64,000 nt of DNA from Evansella sp. LMS18 (GTDB lineage Bacteria > Bacillota > Bacilli > Bacillales > Salisediminibacteriaceae), in the NCBI RefSeq assembly GCF_024362785.1, contig NZ_CP093301.1, positions 2,356,001 to 2,420,000 on the forward strand, given 5' to 3'. The notes under the pieces are model-generated. The model saw nothing but the letters and a program-made list of their open reading frames with translations, did not search any database and was not told the origin of the DNA. This document shows positions 1 to 7,576 of the stretch, piece after piece (the stretch's first letter is position 1; each line of letters begins with the position of its first letter). The position numbers and the translations under genes are program-made.

Positions 1-1010
1 GGTGCGTATGATGGTCCTGCCGGAGTGGTTGCCGCGCTTGAGGTCGCACAACTTTTTCACAAAAAGCAACTGAAACCGAAGTACCCTTTGGAGGTTGTAG
101 CCCTTGTTGAGGAGGAAGGCTCCCGATTTGGCGGTGGTCTGATGGGTTCAAGAGGAATGACAGGGTTACTCAGTGAAAAGGAATTTAAAAGCTTAACAGA
201 CAAGGATGGTATTTCAACAATTGAAGCAATGCAAGAAATCGGACTGGATCCTTCTCTGCCTAAATGGCGGGATCCGGAAACGATAAAAGCTTTTCTGGAA
301 TTACATATCGAGCAAGGTCCCATCCTGGAAGAGAAAAACATTCCTATTGGCGTAGTCGAAGCAATCGTTGGTTTAACCCAATATAAAGTGACAGTTGAGG
401 GGCAAGCTGGACACGCTGGCACAACGCCAATGGACAGACGTGCAGATGCTTTATTTGCAGCTTCTAAAATTATTAGCCAATTGCCGGAGCTTGCGGTCAA
501 GGAAGGTAACGGAACAGTACTTACGGTTGGCCGGTTAAATGTTTATCCAAATGGAGCCAATGTCTTCCCGATAAAGTGGAATTTACCGTTGATATACGTT
601 CTGGAAAAGAGGAAAACGTACAGAACGTCATCAGCAACTTAGAGAAAACACTGGAGCATCATAACGGGAATGGAATTGAAATCAATGCAGAGCAGCGTCT
701 GTACATACAACCTAAAGCGTTACATGAAGGGGTTCGCACGCTTTTTAAAGAAATAAGCAGTGAGCTTGGGGTTCCGTACTGTCCGATCAATAGCGGAGCG
801 GGACATGATGCCATGGTCTTTTCGGATGTCACTGAAGTGGGCATGCTGTTTGTCCCAAGTAAAGCGGGCCTTAGTCATTGTCCGGAAGAGTGGTCCGATG
901 CTGGCCATATTGCCCAGGCTGTTGAAATTTTCTTTGAAGCAGCGAAGAAATTAACGGAGGTGGAACGAGATGCTCCATCCAAAAATAAAAGACTCAATCA
1001 GTCAGTATAA
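1..1010 (+). pseudogene. N-carbamoyl-L-amino acid hydrolase / allantoate amidohydrolase family (M20), frameshifted and 5'-truncated by the window
   Basis: The frame is open from base 1, so the gene begins upstream. Family motifs seen are GAYDGPAGV at the start, EEEGSRFGGG, HIEQGPILE and GHAGTTPMDRRADAL. These belong to the Zn-dependent amidases that hydrolyse N-carbamoyl amino acids or allantoate. The reading frame breaks at about 567-570: frame 1 ends in NVFP and homology resumes in frame 3 with DKVEFTVDIRSGKEEN, as if one base were lost from a CCC run. The second part keeps GAGHDAM and the C-terminal helix and stops at 1008-1010. The next amidohydrolase gene is also broken, which favours real decay, but a single-base sequencing error is possible. 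The exact substrate cannot be told from sequence. Confidence 0.85.
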
Positions 1011-1077
1011 GGGAGAACTTACGGAGCTGCGAAGAAAGCTTCATAGTGAACCAGAGTTATCGTGGCAGGAACACACC
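970..1077 (+). pseudogene. N-terminal fragment of an M20 amidohydrolase (N-acyl-amino acid amidohydrolase type)
   Basis: An ATG at 970 follows a good ribosome site (GGAGGTGG) and overlaps the end of the upstream gene by 41 bases in another frame. The protein starts MLHPKIKDSISQYKGEL, then LRRKLHSEPELSWQEHT, the classic N-terminus of M20D amidohydrolases (LRRxLHxxPELSxxE). Homology stops exactly where a 21-bp repeat array begins at 1077. A matching C-terminal tail of the same family is found at 3279-3434, so the central, metal-binding part of this gene has been lost or displaced. Confidence 0.75.
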
Positions 1078-1197
1078 ACTCAATCCGTGATAATAAACAC
1101 TCAATCTGTGATACACACCACTCGATCTGTGATAGTTACTCACTCAATCCGTTATGGTAAACACTCAATGTGTGAGGATAATCACTCAATCTGTGAT
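1077..1197. repeat. 21-bp-period array, core CACTCAATCTGTGATA
   Basis: About six degenerate copies of CACTCAAT(C/G)(T/C)GTGATA, followed by five variable bases, are spaced 21-22 bp apart (the core at 1081 recurs at 1144, three units later). The array starts at the breakpoint of the M20 fragment. It belongs to the wider set of 21-bp intergenic arrays in this window and shares the GTGATA element with the array at 35.36 kb. Confidence 0.85.
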
Positions 1198-1270
1198 ACT
1201 TTGAATCTCTCACTAATCCCTTCGGATCTTGCTACCTGCTAGGTAGTTAGAACAGCATTCTGAAAAATAG

Positions 1271-2008
1271 ATGTATATTTACTATTGGTGTGCGGAGAGT
1301 TCACTTATCAATTTTTTAGAAGCTGCTAAAGATGTCAATGTGTCAGAAATGGAAAGATACGTCAATGATGAACGGTATGAGAACGAAGAAGTTTTAAGGC
1401 AAAACTACTTAGAAAACCTCACTGCAAATAAATTAATTGATTTCAAGATTGTAGACGAAACTCCGTTGCAAAAAGAAGATAAGTACACGTTCACTACTCA
1501 ATTAGTATTTGAGAACGGAGCCGTGGAACAAGTCCCATTTGATTTAGTTCTTAAAAATGAGAAATGGTTAGTTTCAATCGACTTTGATTCATTAACAGTG
1601 GACGAGTATGAAATTCTTAAGGAAGGTGAAGTAGAAGAAGACATCGGGTTGAGATCAGACACCTTGTGTTCTTGGAATTTTTGGGCCCGAGCAGGAGGCA
1701 GTACATTTTATTCTAATTGCACATTTAGTTTAAATAGATTCAACCCTGATTTAAACTTAACAGTTAGCAAACAAACACATAATTGGTCGGGGCGAGCAGC
1801 AGGTGTCAACTATGCAGTGGTGAGAAACAACTGGTATGGGGATACTGTTTATGGCAGCAGACATGTATCAGGACATATTACATCCAGACCATCTAACTTC
1901 ACTCTGACCGTCTCAGACACTAATGTTTCGAACTTAAAAGTTCGTTTTAGGACAGACCAAGGCTTCACCAGCTCGATGGGTTATGAAGGTAGCGGTTCAC
2001 TTCGTTAA
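1271..2008 (+). CDS. Unknown protein with an NTF2-like (DUF4878-type) N-terminal half, possibly 5'-truncated
   Basis: 245 residues with no recognised name. Residues 10-115 have the pattern of small NTF2/DUF4878-like domains (an FLEAAKDVNVSEMERYV helix, then strands ending in NEKWLVSIDFD). The same pattern forms the extracellular half of the putative anti-sigma protein encoded convergently at 2106-2684, so the two are probably related. The C-terminal 120 residues are rich in S, T, N and aromatic residues with two Cys (SDTLCSWNFWARAGG, FYSNCTFSL) and look extracellular. No signal peptide or clear ribosome site precedes the ATG, and an in-frame TAG lies directly upstream, so the 5' end may be missing. 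AT-rich compared with neighbours, consistent with acquisition. Confidence 0.55.
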   Translation: MYIYYWCAESSLINFLEAAKDVNVSEMERYVNDERYENEEVLRQNYLENLTANKLIDFKIVDETPLQKEDKYTFTTQLVFENGAVEQVPFDLVLKNEKWLVSIDFDSLTVDEYEILKEGEVEEDIGLRSDTLCSWNFWARAGGSTFYSNCTFSLNRFNPDLNLTVSKQTHNWSGRAAGVNYAVVRNNWYGDTVYGSRHVSGHITSRPSNFTLTVSDTNVSNLKVRFRTDQGFTSSMGYEGSGSLR

Positions 2009-2063
2009 CTTGAATTAATATTTTGAAAGCTATCATCCCCCCCCCCATAGAATTTCAATGTTC

Positions 2064-2095
2064 AAAAGAGACCCTTTCCAGGGTCTCTTTTCATT
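2064..2095. terminator. Bidirectional terminator hairpin
   Basis: The inverted repeat AAAAGAGACCC / GGGTCTCTTTT has a short loop and flanking A/T runs. It lies between two convergent genes and can serve both. A run of ten C sits just upstream at 2037-2046. Confidence 0.85.
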
Positions 2096-2105
2096 AAGTC
2101 GGGAG

Positions 2106-2684
2106 TCATAAATCCTGCCCCACTAATATTCTCCATTCCCCGTCTTTCTTATAAATTGGGAATGTAAGTTCTATTACTTCTTCATTTTGGATCACCTCAA
2201 TAATCACTTCATAATTGTCTTCATTTATTTTTGTTAGACTTAGTACACTTGCGTCAGTAATATTTTGCTCTATTTTCAAGTATTGCTCCATTTGCTCATC
2301 TTCACTGTTAAATCTTAAATCATCAGAGTATTTCACCATAGAAGGTATATCATGCGTTTCTAACGCTTTTGCATACTCATATGCTATTGTTTCAACTTCA
2401 CCATCTGTCGAGATAGAGTCCCCTTGAGGGACTTGTCCCGGAGCGCCATCACTAGAGAAGTCAGTAAACAATGGTAAAACTAATGGGGCTGCAAGTATAA
2501 AGAAAATAACTCCGGCCACGGCTAATGCCAAATGATATTTAAACTTGCTAAAGTAAAGAGCGTTCCTTCTTGTGTTTAGATTTTGGTTTACTTTCGACTG
2601 GATTTCATTTTGATCTTCCTTAGAGATGCCTAATTTTTTATCCATCGACTTAAATAATTCGTCCAAATTATTATATCGACTCAT
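2106..2684 (-). CDS. Putative anti-sigma factor, single-pass membrane protein
   Basis: 192 residues. The N-terminal 45 residues are cytosolic (MSRYNNLDELFKSMDKKLG), one membrane segment spans about 50-72 (LALAVAGVIFFILAAPLVL), and an outside domain of about 100 residues has an NTF2-like pattern ending in KKDGEWRILVGQDL. The gene follows an ECF sigma gene and overlaps it by 14 bases, the usual arrangement for a sigma factor and its membrane-bound inhibitor. No known anti-sigma motif (such as a zinc HxxxCxxC) is present, so the role rests on gene order and topology. Confidence 0.7.
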   Translation of the reverse strand: MSRYNNLDELFKSMDKKLGISKEDQNEIQSKVNQNLNTRRNALYFSKFKYHLALAVAGVIFFILAAPLVLPLFTDFSSDGAPGQVPQGDSISTDGEVETIAYEYAKALETHDIPSMVKYSDDLRFNSEDEQMEQYLKIEQNITDASVLSLTKINEDNYEVIIEVIQNEEVIELTFPIYKKDGEWRILVGQDL

Positions 2685-3195
2685 ATTGAAAACCTTCCCT
2701 CTTTAATTGTTTTTTCAACGAATCCATCCCTCTCCATAAATTCGTTTTAACTTTACCCTCACTCCAACCAAGAATATTGGCCGTCTCCATAATGGAAAAC
2801 TCCCTAATCTTTCTTAAAATAATAACTTCTCTGTACGGGCGTTTTAATTTTGCCAATGCAATATATAATTCTTTTTCTTGCTCATTTAGAGAAACCGTTT
2901 GTTCCGGAGTCAATGTACGTGATGGTAAGTTAGTTGAACTGTCGATCACATACTGTACAGGCTTCTTTTTACGTAAGTAATCGATGGTGATATTTCTCGC
3001 AATTCGAAATAACCATCCTTTAGGATTCTCAGAATGAAAGGAATCAAGACTGTTGAAAGCTCGTATGAATGTATCCTGCATTAAATCCTTTGCCTGCTCA
3101 TGGTCATTAACCATATATAAAATAAATTTATATATCTCATTATTGTACAACTGATACCACTTGTTGAGTTTTTTTTGTTGTGAGCTATCACTCAA
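2671..3195 (-). CDS. ECF-type RNA polymerase sigma factor
   Basis: Region 2 is seen in KFILYMVNDHEQAKDLMQDTFIRAF and WLFRIARNITIDYLRKKKP, and region 4 in LKRPYREVIILRKIREFS followed by the helix-turn-helix MEMANILGW-type stretch GWSEGKVKTNLWRG. I place the start at a TTG (3193-3195), because AAAGGAG lies seven bases before it. A longer ATG-start version would have a basic extension and no ribosome site. The 174-residue product is normal for the family. It overlaps the downstream membrane protein, its likely anti-sigma. A candidate self-recognised promoter lies just upstream. Confidence 0.9.
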   Translation of the reverse strand: MSDSSQQKKLNKWYQLYNNEIYKFILYMVNDHEQAKDLMQDTFIRAFNSLDSFHSENPKGWLFRIARNITIDYLRKKKPVQYVIDSSTNLPSRTLTPEQTVSLNEQEKELYIALAKLKRPYREVIILRKIREFSIMETANILGWSEGKVKTNLWRGMDSLKKQLKREGFQYESI

Positions 3196-3231
3196 TAAAA
3201 ACACTCCTTTTCTTTTTATCCTTCTACTTAA

Positions 3232-3259
3232 ATAACGTATCACAAATAAAAAAGTCACA
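3232..3259 (-). promoter_or_regulatory. Candidate ECF autoregulatory promoter
   Basis: Read on the minus strand, TGTGAC, a 16-base spacer and CGTTAT lie 37 bases before the TTG start of the sigma gene. The layout matches ECF promoters (-35 ending in AC, -10 starting CGT). This is inference from spacing and sequence only. Confidence 0.4.
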
Positions 3260-3278
3260 GAAAACTTAATTACTGCTC

Positions 3279-3434
3279 CGACCAGAGATTAATCCCTCTG
3301 GATTTTACTTTCTGTTCGACGACTTCAAGTGTGGCCGGGCTCATCACCATGGACGTTTCAACATTGATGAAAACGCACTTACAACAGGAGCGGAGTTATA
3401 TGCCCAATATGCGTGGGCGTATTTGAATGAATGA
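3279..3434 (+). pseudogene. C-terminal fragment of an M20 amidohydrolase
   Basis: An open frame with no start encodes RPEINPSGFYFLF, then CGRAHHHGRFNIDENAL and a closing helix GAELYAQYAWAYLNE before TGA at 3432-3434. The HHHxRFNIDExAL pattern is the conserved C-terminus of M20D amidohydrolases. With the N-terminal piece at 970-1077 this frames an interrupted gene. The roughly 2.2 kb between them carries the repeat array, an unknown gene and the sigma/anti-sigma pair. Confidence 0.75.
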
Positions 3435-3474
3435 AATTAATGAGCGGTAAAAATAATCAATTAAATACCGTGTG

Positions 3475-3502
3475 AAAAGCACCTGTTGAGGGTGCTTTTT
3501 TT
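3475..3502 (+). terminator. Terminator after the M20 remnant
   Basis: The stem AAGCACC / GGGTGCTT has a six-base loop and is followed by a run of T. It probably ended the original amidohydrolase operon. Confidence 0.8.
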
Positions 3503-3751
3503 GCTGAAAGTAAAGGCATAGAGCTCCTTCATTAGGGGGTGGCTTTGCCTTTTACACATTGACAATTCATCTTCGATCGTATAAAGTGACAGTAATTAAA
3601 TGCACGGAAGGGTGAAACGGCTACAATGGATAACTAATTCTGTTTTAGAAAGCTGGCAATTGAAGGTGTTTTTTATGGATGGATTTTCCGTTTATTTCTA
3701 ATGCCTTCAGTTTGAGTTTTCAGAACGGGATTGGTTTTTCATTAGCTGAAC

Positions 3752-3868
3752 ATGGAAGAAAGGGAGAAGTCTCTCTCTTTTTTGCCGTTCACCTGTGTCA
3801 ATGCCGCCTGTTCTGAATGGAGACAGGGGGCATTTTTTTGTCCCCGCTTAACGGAAAAAGGAGGATGA
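3752..3868 (+). CDS. Putative 38-residue leader ORF upstream of the ABC-F gene
   Basis: An ATG at 3752 opens a frame (MEEREKSLSFLPF...) that reads through the leader terminator at 3802-3839 and stops at 3866-3868, four bases before the ABC-F start and across its ribosome site. It has no obvious ribosome site of its own. Related antibiotic-resistance ABC-F genes, including vga(A) and vmlR, are known to be controlled by ribosome-mediated attenuation, so a leader peptide is plausible. Translation itself is unproven. Confidence 0.4.
   Translation: MEEREKSLSFLPFTCVNAACSEWRQGAFFCPRLTEKGG
3802..3839 (+). promoter_or_regulatory. Leader terminator / attenuator of the ABC-F gene
   Basis: TGCCGCCTGT pairs with ACAGGGGGCA (one mismatch) around an 11-base loop and is followed by seven T, forming an intrinsic terminator 34 bases before the ABC-F start. 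A weaker hairpin with a T run precedes it at about 3760-3783. A terminator inside the leader of a ribosome-protection gene is the expected layout for drug-induced readthrough. Confidence 0.7.
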
Positions 3869-3872
3869 ATGT

Positions 3873-5441
3873 ATGATTTTACTGGAAGCTCTTCAAATAA
3901 AACACTACGTAAAGGACCGGCTGCTGCTGGATATCGGCCAGCTGCAGATTCATAAAAATGACCGGATTGGACTTGTCGGCAAAAATGGAAGCGGAAAAAC
4001 AACGTTGATGAATATTCTTACTGGCAGGCTTGACCCCGAAGAAGGCACGGTGGATCCCCATGTCCAGACAGAACTTCTTCCTCAGCTAAAGAGGGAAGAC
4101 TCTGTAAAAAGCGGCGGAGAAGTGACACAGGAGTATATTAATCAAGCGTTCGTTAAGGCTCCTGAGCTTCTGTTTGCCGATGAGCCGACGACACATCTTG
4201 ATACGGAGCACATTGAATGGCTGGAAAAGAAGCTTAGCCAGTGGGACGGGGCGTTTGTCGTCGTATCTCACGACAGGGAATTTCTTGATACTCTTTGTAA
4301 CTCCATATGGGAGATCAGCGAAGGAAAGATCAAGGAATATAAAGGAAACTACAGTGATTATCAGCAACAAAAAGAGCTGGAACTGGCTCAGAAGAAATCA
4401 GAGCTTGATAAATATGAGCAGAAGAAAAGGCAGCTGGAACAAGCTCTCCAATTAAAGGAGAAAAAGGCTGCCAGAGCAACAAAAACACCGAAAAAGGTAA
4501 GTAAGTCAGAAGCAAAGATCACTGGAGCGAAGCCGTATTTTGCTAATAAACAAAAGAAGTTGCAAAAGACAGCAAAAGCTTTAGAAACTAGGCTGGAGAA
4601 ACTTGAAAAGCCGGAAAATGTGAAGGAGACAGCCCCTCTCAAAATGAACCTTCCCAATGAAGAGAGCTTTAAGGGGCGAATAGTCATGAGAGCAGAGGAT
4701 ATGAGCGGTTCCGCGGGCAAGCGGGTTCTTTGGACTAAAACCAGTTTTCAGGTACGGGGAGGAGATAAGCTGGCGATTATCGGACCAAACGGAGCCGGAA
4801 AAACGACTCTGGTGAAAAAGATTGTTTACGGGGAGAATGGGATAAAGCTGTCCCCAGCGGTAAAAACCGGCTACTTCGCTCAGAATTTATCTATTATTGA
4901 TGTGGAAAAATCAATTCTGGAAAACGTTAGTGCGTCTTCTAAGTATGATGAAACATTCATCCGTACTGTTTTGGCGAGACTTCATTTTTTCAGGGAAGAT
5001 GTCCATAAACCGGCGGGGGTTTTAAGCGGAGGCGAGCGGGTAAAAACAGCACTGGCGAAGCTGTTTTTGAGCGATGTAAATACTCTTGTGTTAGACGAAC
5101 CGACTAATTTCCTCGATATTGAGGCTGCGTCAGCCCTTGAAACCCTTTTAAAGGAGTATGAGGGAACTGTTATTTTTGTAACACATGACCGCCGGTTTAT
5201 CGACAATCTTGCTTCTAGGGTTTTAATTATGGGAGACGGAAAGATCGAGCTCTTTGAGGGAACATATGAAGCGTTAAAAAATAAAGAGGTTCAGCAGGAG
5301 AGGGACACTTCAGCAGAGAAACTGCTTATCCTGGAAACGAAAATTTCCGATGTGCTCAGCAGGTTAAGCATTGACCCAAATGAAGAACTGGAAAAAGAGT
5401 TTCAGCAGCTGCTGGAGGAGAAAAAGAAGCTGAAAAAATAA
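3873..5441 (+). CDS. vga: Vga-type ABC-F ribosome protection protein
   Basis: 522 residues, the length of Vga(A). Two ATP-binding cassettes lie on one chain without membrane segments. Cassette 1 has Walker A GKNGSGKTT at about 36, a shortened signature SGGEVTQEYI and FADEPTTHLD. A long Lys/Gln-rich linker at about 165-255 contains RATKTPKKVS and GAKPYFANKQKKL. Cassette 2 has GPNGAGKTT, LSGGERVKTALAKLFLS and LDEPTNFLDIEA. The wording matches the Vga branch of ABC-F proteins, which bind the E site and remove pleuromutilin, lincosamide and streptogramin A drugs from the ribosome. The precise drug range depends on the linker tip and cannot be read here. A strong AAAAGGAGG precedes the ATG, and the leader carries an attenuator and an upstream ORF. 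Confidence 0.9.
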   Translation: MILLEALQIKHYVKDRLLLDIGQLQIHKNDRIGLVGKNGSGKTTLMNILTGRLDPEEGTVDPHVQTELLPQLKREDSVKSGGEVTQEYINQAFVKAPELLFADEPTTHLDTEHIEWLEKKLSQWDGAFVVVSHDREFLDTLCNSIWEISEGKIKEYKGNYSDYQQQKELELAQKKSELDKYEQKKRQLEQALQLKEKKAARATKTPKKVSKSEAKITGAKPYFANKQKKLQKTAKALETRLEKLEKPENVKETAPLKMNLPNEESFKGRIVMRAEDMSGSAGKRVLWTKTSFQVRGGDKLAIIGPNGAGKTTLVKKIVYGENGIKLSPAVKTGYFAQNLSIIDVEKSILENVSASSKYDETFIRTVLARLHFFREDVHKPAGVLSGGERVKTALAKLFLSDVNTLVLDEPTNFLDIEAASALETLLKEYEGTVIFVTHDRRFIDNLASRVLIMGDGKIELFEGTYEALKNKEVQQERDTSAEKLLILETKISDVLSRLSIDPNEELEKEFQQLLEEKKKLKK

Positions 5442-5512
5442 GAAAATGGTTTAATAGCGGGGGAACGGAGGGTTGATTTTTAATCAGCCGTTGCCCGATG
5501 TGTGAGAAAAAG

Positions 5513-5548
5513 AGGACATTCAATATTGCTGAATGTCCTTTTTTTATT
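5513..5548. terminator. Bidirectional terminator
   Basis: AGGACATTCA / TGAATGTCCT with a seven-base loop, followed by seven T. It lies between the ABC-F gene and the small convergent gene. Confidence 0.9.
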
Positions 5549-5753
5549 TCAGCTTTTTAAACAGGTCAAAAATACTGAACGATGTTTTTCTGTATACCTT
5601 ATTATAAGCGGCTTTCTTAGGATTCTTAACCCAGCCCATGCCTTTTTTACCGTAGACTGGCACAACAGATTTTTTCACTGCCCGCTTCGCTCTTCCCGTT
5701 GTCCTTGCCTTCAGCGACTTTTTCAAACTAGGTTTCCGAATGCCAAACTTCAT
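5544..5753 (-). CDS. Small, very basic conserved hypothetical protein
   Basis: 69 residues from the ATG at 5751-5753 (MKFGIRKPSLKKSLKARTTG). A GTG four codons earlier is possible, but GGGAG is better spaced for the ATG. The protein is dominated by Lys and Arg and contains GYGKKGMGW-like VYGKKGMGWVKNPKKAAYN. I recognise it as a widespread small Bacillaceae hypothetical of unknown function. The charge suggests nucleic-acid contact, which is a guess. Confidence 0.65.
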   Translation of the reverse strand: MKFGIRKPSLKKSLKARTTGRAKRAVKKSVVPVYGKKGMGWVKNPKKAAYNKVYRKTSFSIFDLFKKLK

Positions 5754-5914
5754 ACCAGCAAGCACTCCCTTCGTTTCGTGAAGCCTGATATATTTGATCT
5801 TTCTGGAGAAAAAATCCAGTATATGTTAAGCATATAGCGTGAGAAGATGTTGTTCAATAGTTTAAGTAAAAGTGTTGATTATTATTTAGTGATGTAATCT
5901 CAATTGAGGCAGTG

Positions 5915-5992
5915 CGCTTCGCAGAGGAGGGCGGCTTCGCAAATAAGAGGGATGGATATCGCAAATAGGAGTGCCATTTTCGCAGGTTGGAT
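5915..5992. repeat. Short array of TTCGCA units, about 21-bp period
   Basis: Four TCGCA cores at 5919, 5937, 5959 and 5980 (spacings 18, 22, 21). TTCGCA is the reverse complement of the TGCGAA core used in other arrays here. Apart from this array and the next terminator, nothing else is visible in 5754-6112. Confidence 0.7.
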
Positions 5993-6112
5993 TAAACCTC
6001 TACTTTAGAAGTTAAGGAAAAACGACTTTTAATAAAAACCTTTGCTTAATTGCTGGTGAAGCCTTCGAAGCGGCTCTGACAATCCAGCAAAGCAGTTAAG
6101 CAATCAATACTA

Positions 6113-6150
6113 AAAAAGCTTCAAACGCAGCATTGCGTCTGAAGCTTTCC
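6113..6150 (-). terminator. Terminator of the M20 deacylase gene
   Basis: AAAGCTTCAAACGCA / TGCGTCTGAAGCTTT forms a long stem. On the minus strand it is followed by T residues, 13 bases beyond the stop codon of the M20 gene. Confidence 0.85.
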
Positions 6151-6162
6151 AGCATTCATAAG

Positions 6163-7248
6163 TTAATCGCCCGAACTCGAACATGACTGTACGAAATCCT
6201 CCAGGATCTTCTGGTAAACTTCCACGGAGGAAAGGTCGATCATCTCCTGTTCACCGTGCCAGTCTTTACCTACCGGACCGAACTCAACCGGTGCGCCCCC
6301 GTGCTTAGTGAAAAACTTCCCGTCACTGGAGCCTCTCTGCCCGTAAATTCTCGGTTCTTTCTGGTCCGTATGGGCGGTGACGCATTTTCCGAGCGCCTTT
6401 ACATAAGGATTATCTTCCTTTGTAGTAATCGGGTCCGCAACCTGTACGATGTGCACTTCACCATCCACGACCACCTCCTCAATCTGCCTGATGATATCGT
6501 CAGGGGACTGCGTCGGGAGATAGCGGATATCAAGGGCCATCGTACATCTGTCTGGCACCATATTCCGTGCTGTCCCAGCGCTTATTTTTGCAAGGTTAAC
6601 GGATGCGCTCCCGTAAAACGGGGGTGCTTCCTCTTCTGTAAAAGGCAGCTTCAGAATATTTTCATAAAGCTTGTACGCATTTTCAATCGCATTTTCTCCG
6701 AGAAACGGCCGGCTTCCGTGAGCGGCAATTCCTAAAGTTACAACGTCCAGGTGGATAACCCCAAGGGACTGGACGGCGATACCGTAATCTGTCGGCTCCC
6801 CGCAGATGATGAAATCGCCTAGATAGCCTTGCTCTGTTAAATATCCTGTACCGTAGTTTCCGCCGGTTTCTTCGTCAGGAACAATTTGAAGCTGCACCTT
6901 GCAGTTAAGGTCCTTATCTTTCAGGTGGACCATTGCCGCCATCATGGAGGCGACCCCGCCTTTCATATCTATGGAACCACGTCCGTACAGTTTCCCGTTT
7001 TCCATCTTAGGGTCAAACTGCTGCGGATGAGCGTCCACCACATCCACATGCCCATTAAAAACAATCGTATTATCTCCTTCACCAATTTCACAAACAGCTA
7101 TTTTGTAACCCTCGTTATCCAGCATCTCCACCGGCAAGCCGTACTGCTTCAGCCAGTTGCCGCAGAACTCAACCGCTTCATTAGCGCCTTCTTTCGTTGA
7201 GCTGTCGATCTTAATCATTTCTTCCAGCAGAGAAATTGTATCAACCAT
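6163..7248 (-). CDS. M20 family ArgE/DapE-type deacylase
   Basis: 361 residues, a complete di-zinc M20 peptidase or deacylase. Metal ligands are visible in NGHVDVV (His67, catalytic Asp69), GSIDMKGG (Asp94), VPDEETGG (catalytic Glu126 and ligand Glu127) and the C-terminal EFGPVGKDWHGEQE (His). The dimerisation domain lies around 170-285. The family removes acyl or succinyl groups from amino acids such as acetylornithine or succinyl-diaminopimelate, and also cleaves some dipeptides. The gene stands alone, with no arg or dap neighbours, so the substrate is open. The gene is monocistronic, with a terminator right after it. Confidence 0.85.
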   Translation of the reverse strand: MVDTISLLEEMIKIDSSTKEGANEAVEFCGNWLKQYGLPVEMLDNEGYKIAVCEIGEGDNTIVFNGHVDVVDAHPQQFDPKMENGKLYGRGSIDMKGGVASMMAAMVHLKDKDLNCKVQLQIVPDEETGGNYGTGYLTEQGYLGDFIICGEPTDYGIAVQSLGVIHLDVVTLGIAAHGSRPFLGENAIENAYKLYENILKLPFTEEEAPPFYGSASVNLAKISAGTARNMVPDRCTMALDIRYLPTQSPDDIIRQIEEVVVDGEVHIVQVADPITTKEDNPYVKALGKCVTAHTDQKEPRIYGQRGSSDGKFFTKHGGAPVEFGPVGKDWHGEQEMIDLSSVEVYQKILEDFVQSCSSSGD

Positions 7249-7393
7249 AAACTCACTCCTTATTTTATCGAGAAAAAGAATCCAATACTGCTCCGAATTA
7301 TAAACCTCGTCATAGGAGCGAATACCCTGATAGATGGGAGGGGAAACATAGATGGAAATGATTTGGATAGGCAGCAGGAGGTATTGGTATAGG

Positions 7394-7462
7394 TATGTGC
7401 GATTGACCTGGGAAGTTGCGCGAACGCCCCTGAGAGTTGTGCGAACCGCATACGAAAACGAA
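7394..7462. repeat. 21-bp-period array, core GTGCGAA
   Basis: Three units begin GTGCGATT, GCGCGAAC and GTGCGAAC at exact 21-bp steps in the divergent gap between the M20 gene and the alcohol dehydrogenase. The core is the same as in the array at 35.13 kb. Confidence 0.7.
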
Positions 7463-7576
7463 TGTAATACTCTGGTTTATCAACGAATAAAAAAGTGTAT
7501 TGGTTTGAGATACACATATATATATGCCAAACGATAAAAATAGGACAGTAAAACTGAACTAAGGAGCTGAAGGAAG

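Noticed and set aside
2037-2046. Run of ten C as a phase-variation tract
   Set aside because: It lies between two convergent genes, outside any reading frame or promoter spacer, so no switching effect can be argued.
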